Program-made: the position numbers and the translations under genes
Shown here: one piece after another, positions 17,999 to 27,213 of the stretch
Position numbering within the stretch: position 1 is the first letter of the stretch
Layout: every line of letters starts with the position of its first letter
Notes under the pieces: generated by a model
Seen by the model: the letters and a program-made list of their open reading frames with translations, nothing else
Databases searched by the model: none
Told to the model about the DNA's origin: nothing
Assembly (NCBI RefSeq): GCF_001650345.1
Contig: NZ_LVHF01000033.1
Coordinates: 1,030,811-1,094,810 of the forward strand
Direction of reading: 5' to 3'
Origin: Photobacterium jeanii
GTDB lineage: Bacteria > Pseudomonadota > Gammaproteobacteria > Enterobacterales > Vibrionaceae
Length of the DNA stretch: 64,000 nucleotides

Positions 17999-18021
17999 AA
18001 GGTCAGCTTCATGCTGGCCTT
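17999..18021 (+). terminator. Intrinsic terminator of cti
   Basis: Stem AAGGTCAGC/GCTGGCCTT (one G-T pair), TTCAT loop, followed by TTTCTTAT. Confidence 0.85.
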
Positions 18022-18241
18022 TTTCTTATCTGGTGCATCTGTGCCTTCTTCTGACAACGACTTATGGCTATCGCTAACAGGATTAAAATGTAAATTATTG
18101 AAAAGATGCCTACCGCAAAATAGCAATCAGTATGCAACAGTGACAAAATAATCTGATAACAATATCAATCAACTTTGTACTCATCACACCCTGCAATTTT
18201 GGTAACACCTCATTGAGTACAAACTTCAAATGGACTGAATT

Positions 18242-18922
18242 ATGAATACCAAAGTCACTGTCTGGGATGGATTTGTACGAGGTTATCACTGGCTTCAAGT
18301 GCTCTGCCTTGTTGGCTTGTGGTACACAGGTACCGAAGGGCTCATGGATTGGCACTTTTCTATTGCTTACCTACTACTAACCTTGCTTGTCACCCGGTTG
18401 ATTTGGGGAATAATCGGAAGTGAAACAGCTAGGCTTTCGAGCCTATTTCACTCGCCGTCTAGCGTCATCCAACATCTACGTTCAATGCATCAAAGCAAGG
18501 CGACCAGCTTTTCTAGCAAAGAAGATATCGGCCATAATCCAGCAGGTAGCTATATGGTGCTCGCTTTTTTCGCTCTCATCGCAATACAGCTCACAACGGG
18601 CTTATTTGCGACTGATGACATTATCTCTGAAGGACCGCTTGCAATGTACGCAAGTAGCGAGTTCAGCAGCCAGTTAACCGAAATCCACTCTCTTAATTTC
18701 GATCTAATACTGGTAGCGATTAGCCTGCACTTAGTCGCCATTATGATATACCGCATAAAGAAAATTGACCTAATTCAGCCAATGATTAACGGAAAGAAGA
18801 CACTGTCACAGCAACTCGCACCAAAGATGGTCAACGGTTTGGTCGGATGGGCGATATTCATCGTTGTTGGCTTAGGCGTATATTGGCTGTGGGCCAAAGA
18901 TGTGGTGGTCTATTTGTTTTAG
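18242..18922 (+). CDS. Cytochrome b561-family membrane protein
   Basis: A 226-residue protein with four core membrane helices plus a C-terminal fifth. Histidines placed for b-haem ligation are seen at His16 (RGYHW), His38, His149 (EIHSLNFD) and His163 (SLHLVAIM), and the family segment GHNPAGSYMVLAF lies at 97-109. This is the bacterial cytochrome b561/hydrogenase-type b subunit group, which passes electrons between quinol and soluble c-type cytochromes. No dedicated partner is adjacent, although the haem enzyme Cti is upstream; any link is speculative. Confidence 0.88.
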   Translation: MNTKVTVWDGFVRGYHWLQVLCLVGLWYTGTEGLMDWHFSIAYLLLTLLVTRLIWGIIGSETARLSSLFHSPSSVIQHLRSMHQSKATSFSSKEDIGHNPAGSYMVLAFFALIAIQLTTGLFATDDIISEGPLAMYASSEFSSQLTEIHSLNFDLILVAISLHLVAIMIYRIKKIDLIQPMINGKKTLSQQLAPKMVNGLVGWAIFIVVGLGVYWLWAKDVVVYLF

Positions 18923-19002
18923 CTTTTTTAGCTAGAGGCAAGATACGGAACGTAACCTGCTTAGCCGATACGTAGAAAAGTAAGGTATCGAAATGAGAAT
19001 AT

Positions 19003-19024
19003 TGAGCCAAGGGTACTTGGCTCA
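19003..19024. terminator. Hairpin between convergent genes
   Basis: Perfect 9-bp stem TGAGCCAAG/CTTGGCTCA with GGTA loop. T-runs on either side are poor, so it is only a probable terminator. Confidence 0.55.
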
Positions 19025-19084
19025 TTCCATTCTGGCTGAAACTATATGAGTTTAACTATTCGAGTTGAACTATGTGGATTAAAA

Positions 19085-19564
19085 CTATGCGATTTCTTGC
19101 TCGTCGGAATTATCAGATGGAGACTGTGTAACTCGCTCTATCTGCCATGAACCATGACAAGGGGCATTCGTTACATGCCAATCACCTTTGATCAATGCCG
19201 CATCACTGTTAGCTTGCACTTCACCATTCCCTGTGAAGCGATAGCCCCAGCGTACACTATCGGCATATAAGTCCAACTCACCACTTTCGGAGATCCAGCC
19301 TTTTAACACTGTGTTGTTGTACATCAACTTAAACTTCACCTCGCCATCCGTGATCGTGCCGAGGATCCTAGTCTGCTGGCAGACATTATCACCGCTAATA
19401 TCGAGTCGTTTACCTTGCCACTCTCCATCAAACGCTGTCGAAACTACAAAGCTAGGCGCTTGAGGTAGAGGCTCATTCACTGGCGTTGGCTCTGCTTGGC
19501 GAGTATTTGTTGCTAAGTACGCAAACACACCTATCCCTGCGAGTATCAGTATTGCTTTCTTCAT
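19085..19564 (-). CDS. Hypothetical exported or membrane-anchored protein
   Basis: The ATG at 19564 (MKKAILILAGIGVFAYLA) is chosen because GGAGACAGGG lies directly upstream; a longer TTG start would include that site. Residues 3-18 form a membrane anchor or uncleaved signal. The rest is a beta-rich domain of about 105 residues (FDGEWQGKRLDISG, KFKLMYNNTVLKGWISESGELDLYADSVRWGYRF) with two cysteines, ending in an acidic tail. It recalls small lipocalin-like or DUF-type periplasmic domains but I cannot name one. Confidence 0.65.
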   Translation of the reverse strand: MKKAILILAGIGVFAYLATNTRQAEPTPVNEPLPQAPSFVVSTAFDGEWQGKRLDISGDNVCQQTRILGTITDGEVKFKLMYNNTVLKGWISESGELDLYADSVRWGYRFTGNGEVQANSDAALIKGDWHVTNAPCHGSWQIERVTQSPSDNSDEQEIA

Positions 19565-19724
19565 CCCTGTCTCCAAACTATTGTTAATACTGATATCTTA
19601 CTTAATGGTTACGAGCTGTATATCGCATCCAAAGCCAATGGTTATTTTTGTAACCCACTGCAAATTTATAAATATATTTTGGACGTAGTTTTCATAAATT
19701 TGCACCAAAGTCATCACTCCGTCA

Positions 19725-20360
19725 TTAACAATTGATAGACGAATAGTAAATGTCTGGTTGCTCCACTAACTCAAACTGAAACTCACTCAGCTCACCAGCC
19801 ATATCTAGATAAAAACTCAATTGCTCAGGTGCTTCATGTTGCCATTCAAAAGTCACACTATAGCCAGTACGTTTTATTGATTGCCCTACACTGTTTACTG
19901 AATGCTGGGCATAAATCAACTCAGCTTGGTGAGGATAAAGTGATTGGTAATCTGGTGCCGCTTTCGTTGTTGAATTATCTTCTATTAAACTTTCTTCTGC
20001 TGAACTGCCTTCTGTTAAACGAGGTACTTTAAGATAAAACTGTGTCTGTAGATCTGGTCGCGTTGATTCTCCCATCTCCTCTAAAACAAGAGTCACTTTT
20101 AAATTCGAGCCTTCACCATATTCAGGATACAAATTAACGACTGTGTTATTTGCTTTTAGCTGCTTCCTTAGCCCGTCAAACTTTGCTTTATGATACCCAC
20201 AACTCTGCCCTGCAATAGCGGTAAGGTCTGAAGCTTTTGCCGATAAAATGGGTTTATAGTAAACACGGGTTGTTGGGTACAAGACACAACCGACTAAACT
20301 CCACAGTGAGAATATCGCGACTAACATCTTTCCTGATCTTGCCTTTAACCATTGCTGCAT
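19725..20360 (-). CDS. Hypothetical lipoprotein
   Basis: The 211-residue product has a basic N-terminus, a hydrophobic stretch and the lipobox LVGC with Cys25, so it should be a lipoprotein. Two further cysteines lie in the mature part (GQSCGYH; last residue Cys). AAGGAA precedes the ATG. The beta-rich C-terminal half (YSVTFEWQHEAPEQLSFYLDM) has no recognised fold. The middle contains a Ser/Glu-rich linker encoded by 15-base tandem repeats (listed separately). No operon partner; the next gene downstream is more than 150 bases away. Confidence 0.7.
   Translation of the reverse strand: MQQWLKARSGKMLVAIFSLWSLVGCVLYPTTRVYYKPILSAKASDLTAIAGQSCGYHKAKFDGLRKQLKANNTVVNLYPEYGEGSNLKVTLVLEEMGESTRPDLQTQFYLKVPRLTEGSSAEESLIEDNSTTKAAPDYQSLYPHQAELIYAQHSVNSVGQSIKRTGYSVTFEWQHEAPEQLSFYLDMAGELSEFQFELVEQPDIYYSSINC
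19968..20024. repeat. 15-bp imperfect tandem repeat inside lipoprotein gene
   Basis: Three full units (19968, 19983, 19998) and a partial fourth of the pattern TGTTRAAYTNNCTTC. Fifteen bases keep the frame, so copy changes would lengthen or shorten the protein linker by five residues without frameshift. Confidence 0.65.
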
Positions 20361-20545
20361 ACTTCATTCCTTACGACCTGACTTATTAAACTCATCAAGC
20401 ATTAATTATGAACAGCGTTTTATTTTATCGCAAGATTAAATGCAGAATTTCACCACAGAACCTTTTTAGGCGGCTTGGGGCGTTAACAATGCGTTGCTTT
20501 AAGATAAGGTTCGGTCATTGCCATCGCTAGATAGCGATATAAAAA

Positions 20546-20576
20546 AGCCTCTTTACCTTATGCAGATAAAGAGGCT
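20546..20576 (-). terminator. Terminator of the Sel1/RCC1-like gene
   Basis: Perfect 10-bp stem AGCCTCTTTA/TAAAGAGGCT with 11-base loop; on the minus strand it is followed by a run of six Ts. Confidence 0.85.
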
Positions 20577-20596
20577 CTTACTATTAAACAAACAGC

Positions 20597-23095
20597 CTAG
20601 TTCAAATATACCATTGTTTCATTTGAAGTGATAAATAGCGTTTCTTCGCCAGTATTACGTACCGATTTTAATTCTAACTTTTGATGATTTGGCTTGATGT
20701 AATAGAGTTTATCATCCGTATCAATCAGAAGAGTTCGTAACCTACCGTAAACAATCACTTGTTCTAACTTTTTCCAGCGCTTACTTTTATCAATCGTCGG
20801 TAATAAATCATCGATGCCTTGATTCATAACGATAGACTGTAATGTCAATTGCCCTTGTTCATCAAGCATTGCAAACGTGTCAAAAGTACCTTCAACTTTC
20901 ATCACGCGCGCCTTGTTATGAGCAATAACGCGTGGTGAAGCGCCGCCACCTAAATCCCAGCAATCGACATCACCATTACGGCTCAACGCACAAAAACGGT
21001 CGCTATCCGGACTCGCTGCCAGTGCTTGATACTCACCTTTAATTTCACCACCAAAATGATAAGCCATTGGCCCCCAAAGCAGAATATTCCCTGAGCTATC
21101 TAAAGCAAGGAAATGACTTTGCACCGGCGCGATATCGACAATATTCGCTTGTAAACGACGATAAACTTTGAGTTCATCATCAAGGCTTTGATAGGCTGAA
21201 TCTTCAAAATTAGATGCCGCAAGAATAGGACTCCCACCAGCCATAGCACCGCCCCAAGTGACAACACTTCCATCATCAAATAAAGCAGCAGAAGCAGCGT
21301 CGTTATGAACTAGCTTTTTAGCCCCTTCTTGCTCAAGTCGAGCCAAAATACTTGGCTCAGGACGACATCCGCCTTTCAAGCGGTGGATTAAAAGATGATC
21401 CCCTGTCGCACGATTAAATAAGTAACCACAATGGCTTTGTTGCACACTTTGGTTATTTGCCAATAGTTTAAACGGGAGTTTCTCGGGCGGATTCCAAGCT
21501 CCATCCACGGCTAAACGCCCATCTTTATATCTCCTTGGCACTTTATCAGTACGGTTATAAGCCTCTATTTGCGGTACATCAGGAGCTTCAGCGACGATTC
21601 GCCATGGTGATAATGAGTAGTCACGAAAGCGAACACGCTTAAGTTGGTTAAGTAAGCGGTTATGTTCTAAATAATAATTTGGCTCATCATGCTGAGCGTT
21701 CAACTCTTGATAACGCTTTTTCAGATCTCCGCTAAATTGTTTTGTATATTGAATGGCATCCTCGCGAACTTCAGGACGCCCACTATCAGCTAAGACATTA
21801 ACGTCATCTTTAAAGCGATTAGAAAACTCGTTTCTGCTCCTCCAATAGCTAGAAGCTTCATACCAGTGCTCTTTCCTCGCGTGCAAGGACAACTCAAACT
21901 GACTATACCTGTCTTGAAAAGCTGCGGCTTCTTGACGCCAAATAATTGCTTGCTCTTTATCGCCCGACTCATTTGCTCTATCCAGCAACCATAGCATTGC
22001 GGTTACATTACCTTTAATTGCTGCTTGATAAATTTTAGCGCGAGTATCCGGTAAATCTGGGGCTTGTTTAAGTGCAATCTCAAGCAAAGCGTTGGCATCA
22101 CCTTCACTCATCGCACTCTGTAAATATGCTTCAGCATTTTCAGGCTCACTGTTTTCAAGCAGCACTGATAATTGATACTTACATGCAGCATCACACGATC
22201 CAACTATGTCAGCTTGACTTAATAACGCCAAAGCCGAATCAGCGTCACCGCCATCAATCATCACATACGCGAGTTCTGTAAACGCGCGAAGCTCACCCGC
22301 CTGAGCAGCAGAGAACAACAATGATTTCATCTGCTCACTATCGTCTTTAGTGAAAAATGTACTTTCTTGTTGAGAAAATAAAAGATCACCACGAGCTAAT
22401 AACGCAGGTCCGTAGTTACCCGCCTTTTCAAACCAAGTATCAGCCTCATTAAGATCTGGATTCAACATATTAATGCCATGCTGAAATTGTAATCCCATGC
22501 GGTAACTTGCTATCGCATCGCCTTGCAATGCGGCTGGTTTAACCCATTCATTAACACAATGCTGGCTTAGATATAAAGGATCCTCTTGCAGACACATATC
22601 CAAATGCATTTGCGGCGGCACTTCAGTCGTATAAGCCCATTGCATCGCAGCTTTTAAATCTAGAGGCAACCCATAGTTACCCGTTCGATAACCTTCAGCC
22701 AAATACATTCGAGATTGTCTAATATCGGCTTTTGCGGCTTGCCACAAATATGGTGACGCTTTACTTGGGTCTGATTGACTTGCCCAACCTTGAACATGAC
22801 CTAAAAACGCACTGTACGCTGAGTACGCATCGCCTAATTGCGCGCTCAATTCAAACATTGCCAACGCGCGATCTTTATTCGGTGACTCTAGCCCCTCACC
22901 CGTGTAATAAAATTGCGCCAATGCCCCTGCACTCCAAGCGGTATGCTTGGTGATAGACTCAGCGAGCGCAAGTCGCTGCTCAGCACTAAGCTTCGGCTGT
23001 TGTAATTCATTTTTAAATTCTGATAAAGGATCTGCCGCTAGACTTGGACTACCAGCAAGCGCTGCAACTATGGGGAAAATAGAAAAATACCGCAC
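20597..23095 (-). CDS. Exported protein with Sel1/TPR repeats and RCC1-like C-terminus
   Basis: 832 residues. A signal peptide (MRYFSIFPIVAALAGSPSLA) is followed by about 350 residues of Sel1-like repeats, recognisable by AQFYYTGEGLESPNKDRALAMF, MGLQFQHGINMLNPDLNEAD and LGDAYSAY patterns. A helical middle follows. From about 570 to 800 there are RCC1-like blades (DDGSVVTWGGAMAGG, DSSGNILLWG, LSRNGDVDCWDLGG). Sel1 repeats mediate protein-protein contacts; RCC1-like propellers do too. The combination suggests a periplasmic scaffold. No named family. Gene is monocistronic with its own terminator. Confidence 0.75.
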   Translation of the reverse strand: MRYFSIFPIVAALAGSPSLAADPLSEFKNELQQPKLSAEQRLALAESITKHTAWSAGALAQFYYTGEGLESPNKDRALAMFELSAQLGDAYSAYSAFLGHVQGWASQSDPSKASPYLWQAAKADIRQSRMYLAEGYRTGNYGLPLDLKAAMQWAYTTEVPPQMHLDMCLQEDPLYLSQHCVNEWVKPAALQGDAIASYRMGLQFQHGINMLNPDLNEADTWFEKAGNYGPALLARGDLLFSQQESTFFTKDDSEQMKSLLFSAAQAGELRAFTELAYVMIDGGDADSALALLSQADIVGSCDAACKYQLSVLLENSEPENAEAYLQSAMSEGDANALLEIALKQAPDLPDTRAKIYQAAIKGNVTAMLWLLDRANESGDKEQAIIWRQEAAAFQDRYSQFELSLHARKEHWYEASSYWRSRNEFSNRFKDDVNVLADSGRPEVREDAIQYTKQFSGDLKKRYQELNAQHDEPNYYLEHNRLLNQLKRVRFRDYSLSPWRIVAEAPDVPQIEAYNRTDKVPRRYKDGRLAVDGAWNPPEKLPFKLLANNQSVQQSHCGYLFNRATGDHLLIHRLKGGCRPEPSILARLEQEGAKKLVHNDAASAALFDDGSVVTWGGAMAGGSPILAASNFEDSAYQSLDDELKVYRRLQANIVDIAPVQSHFLALDSSGNILLWGPMAYHFGGEIKGEYQALAASPDSDRFCALSRNGDVDCWDLGGGASPRVIAHNKARVMKVEGTFDTFAMLDEQGQLTLQSIVMNQGIDDLLPTIDKSKRWKKLEQVIVYGRLRTLLIDTDDKLYYIKPNHQKLELKSVRNTGEETLFITSNETMVYLN

Positions 23096-23236
23096 GAGAT
23101 AAGCCTATATAACCAAATAAAGGCGAAAACTTACCACCTAACGTGCTGAAATAAAATAATTAAATTTAATTGATATTAATTATGATCGGCGTTTTAGCTA
23201 GCGTGAGAGCAAGCGCAATAATTGCGTCACCTATTA

Positions 23237-23779
23237 TTATTTCAAAATGCTATAGAGCACATGTGGCGCTAACCAATGATCACGTTCTAATTTAGGGTGC
23301 AGAAAGTCATTCCCAGTATTCGACATTCCTATTTTCTCCATCACGCGTTGTGACGGCAAATTAACACCTGCGGTAAAAGCATGAATTTCAGCTAAACCTA
23401 AACCATCAACAACATGCTCAAATCCATAATTTAGTGCAGCTCGAGCCGCTTCTGGCGCATAGCCATTACCCCAATATTTCGCTGATAGTCGCCAACCAAT
23501 TTCCAGCAAAGGTGCGTTAGGAAGACCACTGTTACTATCTTGATAGTGCAAACCCACCATGCCAATTAACTCATGATTTTGCTTTAGTTCAAGCGCCCAG
23601 AACCCCCAACCATTTTGATTAATCAACTCACGAAACCGAGCTATTTGATCTGCACTTTCCTGATCCGTTAATACCGAGGGGAAATAACGCATCACCTCAG
23701 GGTCTGCACACAATTGGCAATAAGGCTCAATGTCTTTATCTCGCCACTGTCTTAGCACTAATCTTGGTGTTTCAATCAC
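23237..23779 (-). CDS. GNAT-family N-acetyltransferase (RimJ/RimL type)
   Basis: 180 residues starting IETPRLVLRQWRDKDIEPYCQL, the usual opening of RimJ/RimL-like acetyltransferases. The acetyl-CoA loop corresponds to LSAKYWGNGYAPEAARAAL (R/Q-x-x-G-x-G/A type) and the C-terminal NLPSQRVMEKIGM is the family's second signature. It would acetylate an amino group on a protein N-terminus or small molecule; the substrate is unknown. Single gene, upstream neighbour on the same strand 35 bases away may share a transcript. Confidence 0.87.
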   Translation of the reverse strand: MIETPRLVLRQWRDKDIEPYCQLCADPEVMRYFPSVLTDQESADQIARFRELINQNGWGFWALELKQNHELIGMVGLHYQDSNSGLPNAPLLEIGWRLSAKYWGNGYAPEAARAALNYGFEHVVDGLGLAEIHAFTAGVNLPSQRVMEKIGMSNTGNDFLHPKLERDHWLAPHVLYSILK

Positions 23780-23814
23780 TACTCACCTCCACAGACTATT
23801 ATTTTCCATTAAAC

Positions 23815-24555
23815 CTAAATACACCTTATTTGCGGTACCCAGATATATCCATGCGCGGTATCTCCGTAGCATTTACCTTCCGCATTCACAGCATATAAAC
23901 CAGCAATATAAAGACACATTAACGCATCCAACACGTCTTCGTTTTGTTTAATTGCTTTCCCTTTTAATTTCGCAATATGATCCGAACATAAAAAGTGGCT
24001 ATAGTTTTCAGAAATAGAAAACAGCAATATATCAGACTTAGCGAGTTGCTTTATAAACGATGCTAATTCAACCTGACCTCGCTTCTTATCTGTCACTGTC
24101 CCTTTCTTGTATAACAGCCGTTCAGACAGCGCAAAGCACTCAATAATTGAAGGATGTGGGTAACACTCAAACTGCCATTTAGAAGAACCTAAATGATCAA
24201 AACCAAGTTGAACCAAGCCCTCTGCCAACTCAACACTGAATGCATTGGGATATAACGTTTGATTGGCAGCATGACAAGCCACTTTTCGTGCACTGTAGTC
24301 TCTGGCTAACGCCTTCTCACAATCACGCATACCCGCCTTGTTATTGATGATCAGAGGTGCATCAATCGCAATCCCTTGAAGCTCGGTAAGGCTACCAATA
24401 TAAGCCTTCATTTTAGGCATACCAATAATCGCAGGCATAACTTGCTCTAACACTAACACTGGCGTGTTCTTCGCTGAAAGTTCAACTCTACCTAACGCCA
24501 AAGCTGACGGATTAGTCTCACCTTGCCACGCAAGGTCAATGCCGAGAAGTCGCAA
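23815..24555 (-). CDS. DUF429 family protein (RNase H-like fold)
   Basis: The chosen start is TTG at 24555 with GGAGGA seven bases upstream, giving LRLLGIDLAWQG at the N-terminus; the much longer frame upstream has no comparable site. The 246-residue product begins with the GIDLAWxG motif typical of DUF429, whose members are predicted to adopt an RNase H-like nuclease fold. Asp in GID, and further acidic residues (IAIDAPLI; EDVLDALMCLY) fit such an active site. Function in the cell is unknown. Downstream is the acetyltransferase gene. Confidence 0.8.
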   Translation of the reverse strand: MRLLGIDLAWQGETNPSALALGRVELSAKNTPVLVLEQVMPAIIGMPKMKAYIGSLTELQGIAIDAPLIINNKAGMRDCEKALARDYSARKVACHAANQTLYPNAFSVELAEGLVQLGFDHLGSSKWQFECYPHPSIIECFALSERLLYKKGTVTDKKRGQVELASFIKQLAKSDILLFSISENYSHFLCSDHIAKLKGKAIKQNEDVLDALMCLYIAGLYAVNAEGKCYGDTAHGYIWVPQIRCI

Positions 24556-24755
24556 TGATATTCCTCCTTTTAAATTAACACAGTGACATGTTTGGCCTGT
24601 TTTGCTTTTAGAGCAATCAAAACTTAACAACTTAGATCCAATTCCTAGATAGCACCAAATACTAGATAGCACCAAGCACTGGATAAAAACACAGTATCAA
24701 GATAATCTAGCACTCACCGCCAATTATATGTTTAATTTTCAATCAGGATGACGAC

Positions 24756-24980
24756 ATGAACATCGCAATGCGTAATAAAATCATCGAAGTATGCCAGAGC
24801 AAGATCGCTAAGAAAGGTGATAATGTCGGTGTCTCTTTCTATGCCTTCTTTGCCAACAAGAATGACAAGCCAAATGAATTAATGGAAGTCGCAACATGGT
24901 GGATCCAAACCCACCAGCTTGATCACTTTGAAAAAGCCCACAAGATCATAAAACTCGTTCGAGACGAGAAATCCCTCTAA
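24756..24980 (+). CDS. Small conserved hypothetical protein (DUF6500-like)
   Basis: 74 residues: a helical protein with central GDNVGVSFYAFFANKN and ATWWIQTHQLDHFEKA. I associate this with a small family of marine gammaproteobacterial proteins (possibly DUF6500), with no known function. AGGATGACG precedes the ATG at moderate distance. Convergent or divergent neighbours give no functional clue. Confidence 0.65.
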   Translation: MNIAMRNKIIEVCQSKIAKKGDNVGVSFYAFFANKNDKPNELMEVATWWIQTHQLDHFEKAHKIIKLVRDEKSL

Positions 24981-25128
24981 CCGAAGCAGCGCAGAGCAAT
25001 TTATTGCGCTCGGAATAAATTCTGTTAAACCAAATTGCTTAAGATAATGGAATTAGCCTTAAATCACAGTGTATAGATTCATTAGTGCTAGTGTTGAGTT
25101 ATTAAATAAGTAACTAGGTACACTTCAA

Positions 25129-25797
25129 ATGCATGATATTGGAACTACTGCTGTCACTGTATTTATGGGCTTTTTTGCCATGATGAACCCAATTGCTAAC
25201 ACTGCTGTCTTTGTTGGCATGACAGGTGATCAATCGCCATTTCAACGAAAAAAAACAGCAATAAAAGCGCTAACAACAGCTTTTATTATCATCGCTGCTT
25301 TTTGTTTGTTAGGAAAAGGGATCTTCGAGCTATTTGGTATCACACTGCCAGCATTACGACTGTCGGGTGGCATTTTAGTCTTCTTAGTGGGCTATCATAT
25401 GCTTCAAGGTAGCTCGTCTAAATTACACACCCAAGCGAGTAGTTCTGATAGCGAAACAGCTAACCCAGAAAATGACAGCGATAAAGACATCGCTATTTCA
25501 CCACTAGCCTTACCGATATTGGCAGGGCCCGGCACCATAGCAACAGCCATGAACTACTCGGCATCCGGCGAGATGCTACATATCGTAGTCACTATCATTG
25601 CCTTTGCTATGTTGTGCTTGATTACACTGGTCTGTTTTCTATTTGGTCCTAAGCTCATCGATAAAGTCGGTGAAAACGGCATCAGTATTACAACTCGATT
25701 GATGGGGTTAATTTTAACCGTCATTGGTATGCAAATGCTGATTCAAGGCGTACACGATGCGTATTTGCTCTTTGAGCACCATGCAGTTATTGGTTGA
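25129..25797 (+). CDS. MarC-family inner-membrane protein
   Basis: 222 residues with six hydrophobic segments and the MarC family features: FFAMMNPIANTAVF near the start, RLSGGILVFLVGYHMLQG, and SPLALPILAGPGTIATAM after a polar cytoplasmic loop (about 100-122). MarC was once linked to multiple antibiotic resistance but its role is unresolved; some relatives are suggested amino-acid exporters. Single gene. Confidence 0.9.
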   Translation: MHDIGTTAVTVFMGFFAMMNPIANTAVFVGMTGDQSPFQRKKTAIKALTTAFIIIAAFCLLGKGIFELFGITLPALRLSGGILVFLVGYHMLQGSSSKLHTQASSSDSETANPENDSDKDIAISPLALPILAGPGTIATAMNYSASGEMLHIVVTIIAFAMLCLITLVCFLFGPKLIDKVGENGISITTRLMGLILTVIGMQMLIQGVHDAYLLFEHHAVIG

Positions 25798-25861
25798 AGT
25801 ATTGCTTAATCGAACTTAGTAGAGCTTGAACTAGCTAATCGTACTATTCAGCCGTGCCCCG

Positions 25862-26695
25862 TTATTTCACCGTGAGCAAGCGGCTAATAACATCTTGATT
25901 CTGGCGCAGATATTCAATATCGGACAAATAGGCCTGATCATGGCCATCTTGCAGGTTCGCAATAAAGCTTTGGTTACCTTTAGCCGCCTCATCGTGCATA
26001 AAGGTAACTAAAGCTTGTAAACGTTGAATCATCATAGAAACTAATTCTTGCCTGTCGTGCACAGGAAAACCATAAGCTTGGCAGAATATCTTCGCTCGTT
26101 TACATTGCGCTTTGAGATCTCCCATCACATCCGGTGCCGTGGTTTTAAACGGCGCCCAACAATATATCGCGTACGCTAAATCCCATATTCTTGGCGCTGG
26201 GTGTGCAGTATCAAAATCAAATACGCCCACCACTTCGTTACCGCGTAACGCAACATTGTAAGGTGCAAAGTCACCGTGACAGATCACTTCTGGTGGGGCT
26301 TTTGGCGAAAGCATCCAAACAAGCTCACCACCTTGCTGACAAGTACTGCCTTGTGGCGCAATATTGTTGTGCTGATAACAGTTCGTTTTTTGATTCCAGC
26401 TTAAAAAGCCTTCAGTGAAATCATGATAGCGACGTAATAACTGAGCGACTGATATCAAAGCCTCCTCTGTCGCAATCGCCCCCGTTAACGGATAATCGTA
26501 CACATCGCCTTCAATCAAACTCAACTCTTCATACTGTTTTCTATCAATACTATCTTCACCAAGCGCGATAACACGAGGCACAAAGTCACAGCCTTGATCT
26601 TCTAAATACGATAACAACGCATGGATCGCGGGTGACCAAAACCCCGCCTCTCTTCGCACAGTTTTGTCATTACATACCACTTTTTGTTCAGACAT
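25862..26695 (-). CDS. Aminoglycoside phosphotransferase (APH)-fold kinase
   Basis: 277 residues with the APH/choline kinase catalytic loop HGDFAPYN (140-147) and the metal-binding DFDTAHP segment (160-166), followed by WDLAYAIYCW. The N-terminal ATP lobe is recognisable but lacks a strong glycine loop. Many such proteins phosphorylate small metabolites rather than antibiotics, so resistance should not be assumed. Single gene. Confidence 0.85.
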   Translation of the reverse strand: MSEQKVVCNDKTVRREAGFWSPAIHALLSYLEDQGCDFVPRVIALGEDSIDRKQYEELSLIEGDVYDYPLTGAIATEEALISVAQLLRRYHDFTEGFLSWNQKTNCYQHNNIAPQGSTCQQGGELVWMLSPKAPPEVICHGDFAPYNVALRGNEVVGVFDFDTAHPAPRIWDLAYAIYCWAPFKTTAPDVMGDLKAQCKRAKIFCQAYGFPVHDRQELVSMMIQRLQALVTFMHDEAAKGNQSFIANLQDGHDQAYLSDIEYLRQNQDVISRLLTVK

Positions 26696-26750
26696 TTACC
26701 TTCCTTGGCTCAAGATTAACCTTCAATTGACTGGTTAGATTATTTAGTTT

Positions 26751-27179
26751 TTACCTAACCTTCGTCTTTCGATGTAATACAGAACGTACCTTCTGGCTAA
26801 TAGAATGCAGTGAACACTCGCAGGGTAAATCAAGAGAATCGCACGATGAGATAAAATCACAATCGCAATGGGTCGATAGCGGAAGATCACAACAGTCTAT
26901 TTGATCGCGTTTACGTCGTTTGGGTCTATTTTTCTTATTCGCATTCATCTGTACTAACGACTGATGTGCTAAATGGCAATGATGGAAGCGCGTTTTAATT
27001 GCAACGCGACCGCCGATAACACCCTGCGCTGCAATAATATTAAGAACGGCTTGCGAGCAAGAATCCCCTTTATGCAAAGAGGCATGTGCACAACAGAAAC
27101 CTTTATAAGGAGAGATACACCGCTGATAAGCTTTTATTCCCCAGATCGCGATATGAGAAATAAATCTTTCAGTGTTCAA
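26751..27179 (-). CDS. YidD-like protein with extended Cys-rich tail
   Basis: The core WGIKAYQRCISPYKGFCCAH and DSCSQAVLNIIAAQG aligns with YidD (DUF37), the small membrane-associated factor that aids YidC-dependent insertion. Three starts are possible; I prefer the TTG at 27179, which has GGAGGGA just upstream, giving 142 residues, far longer than the usual 70-90. The extra C-terminal 70 residues are basic (KKNRPKRRKRD) then cysteine-rich (CCD, CDCD, CECS). The conserved CxxxPTCSxY is replaced by CCAHASLHKGDSC. Probably a paralogue rather than the housekeeping yidD next to rnpA. Confidence 0.75.
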   Translation of the reverse strand: MNTERFISHIAIWGIKAYQRCISPYKGFCCAHASLHKGDSCSQAVLNIIAAQGVIGGRVAIKTRFHHCHLAHQSLVQMNANKKNRPKRRKRDQIDCCDLPLSTHCDCDFISSCDSLDLPCECSLHSISQKVRSVLHRKTKVR

Positions 27180-27213
27180 GGCTCCCTCCAATGACATACA
27201 TATACGAGTACAA

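Noticed and set aside
25862..26695. Aminoglycoside resistance gene
   Set aside because: The kinase fold is clear but nothing shows antibiotic specificity; many APH-fold proteins act on metabolites.
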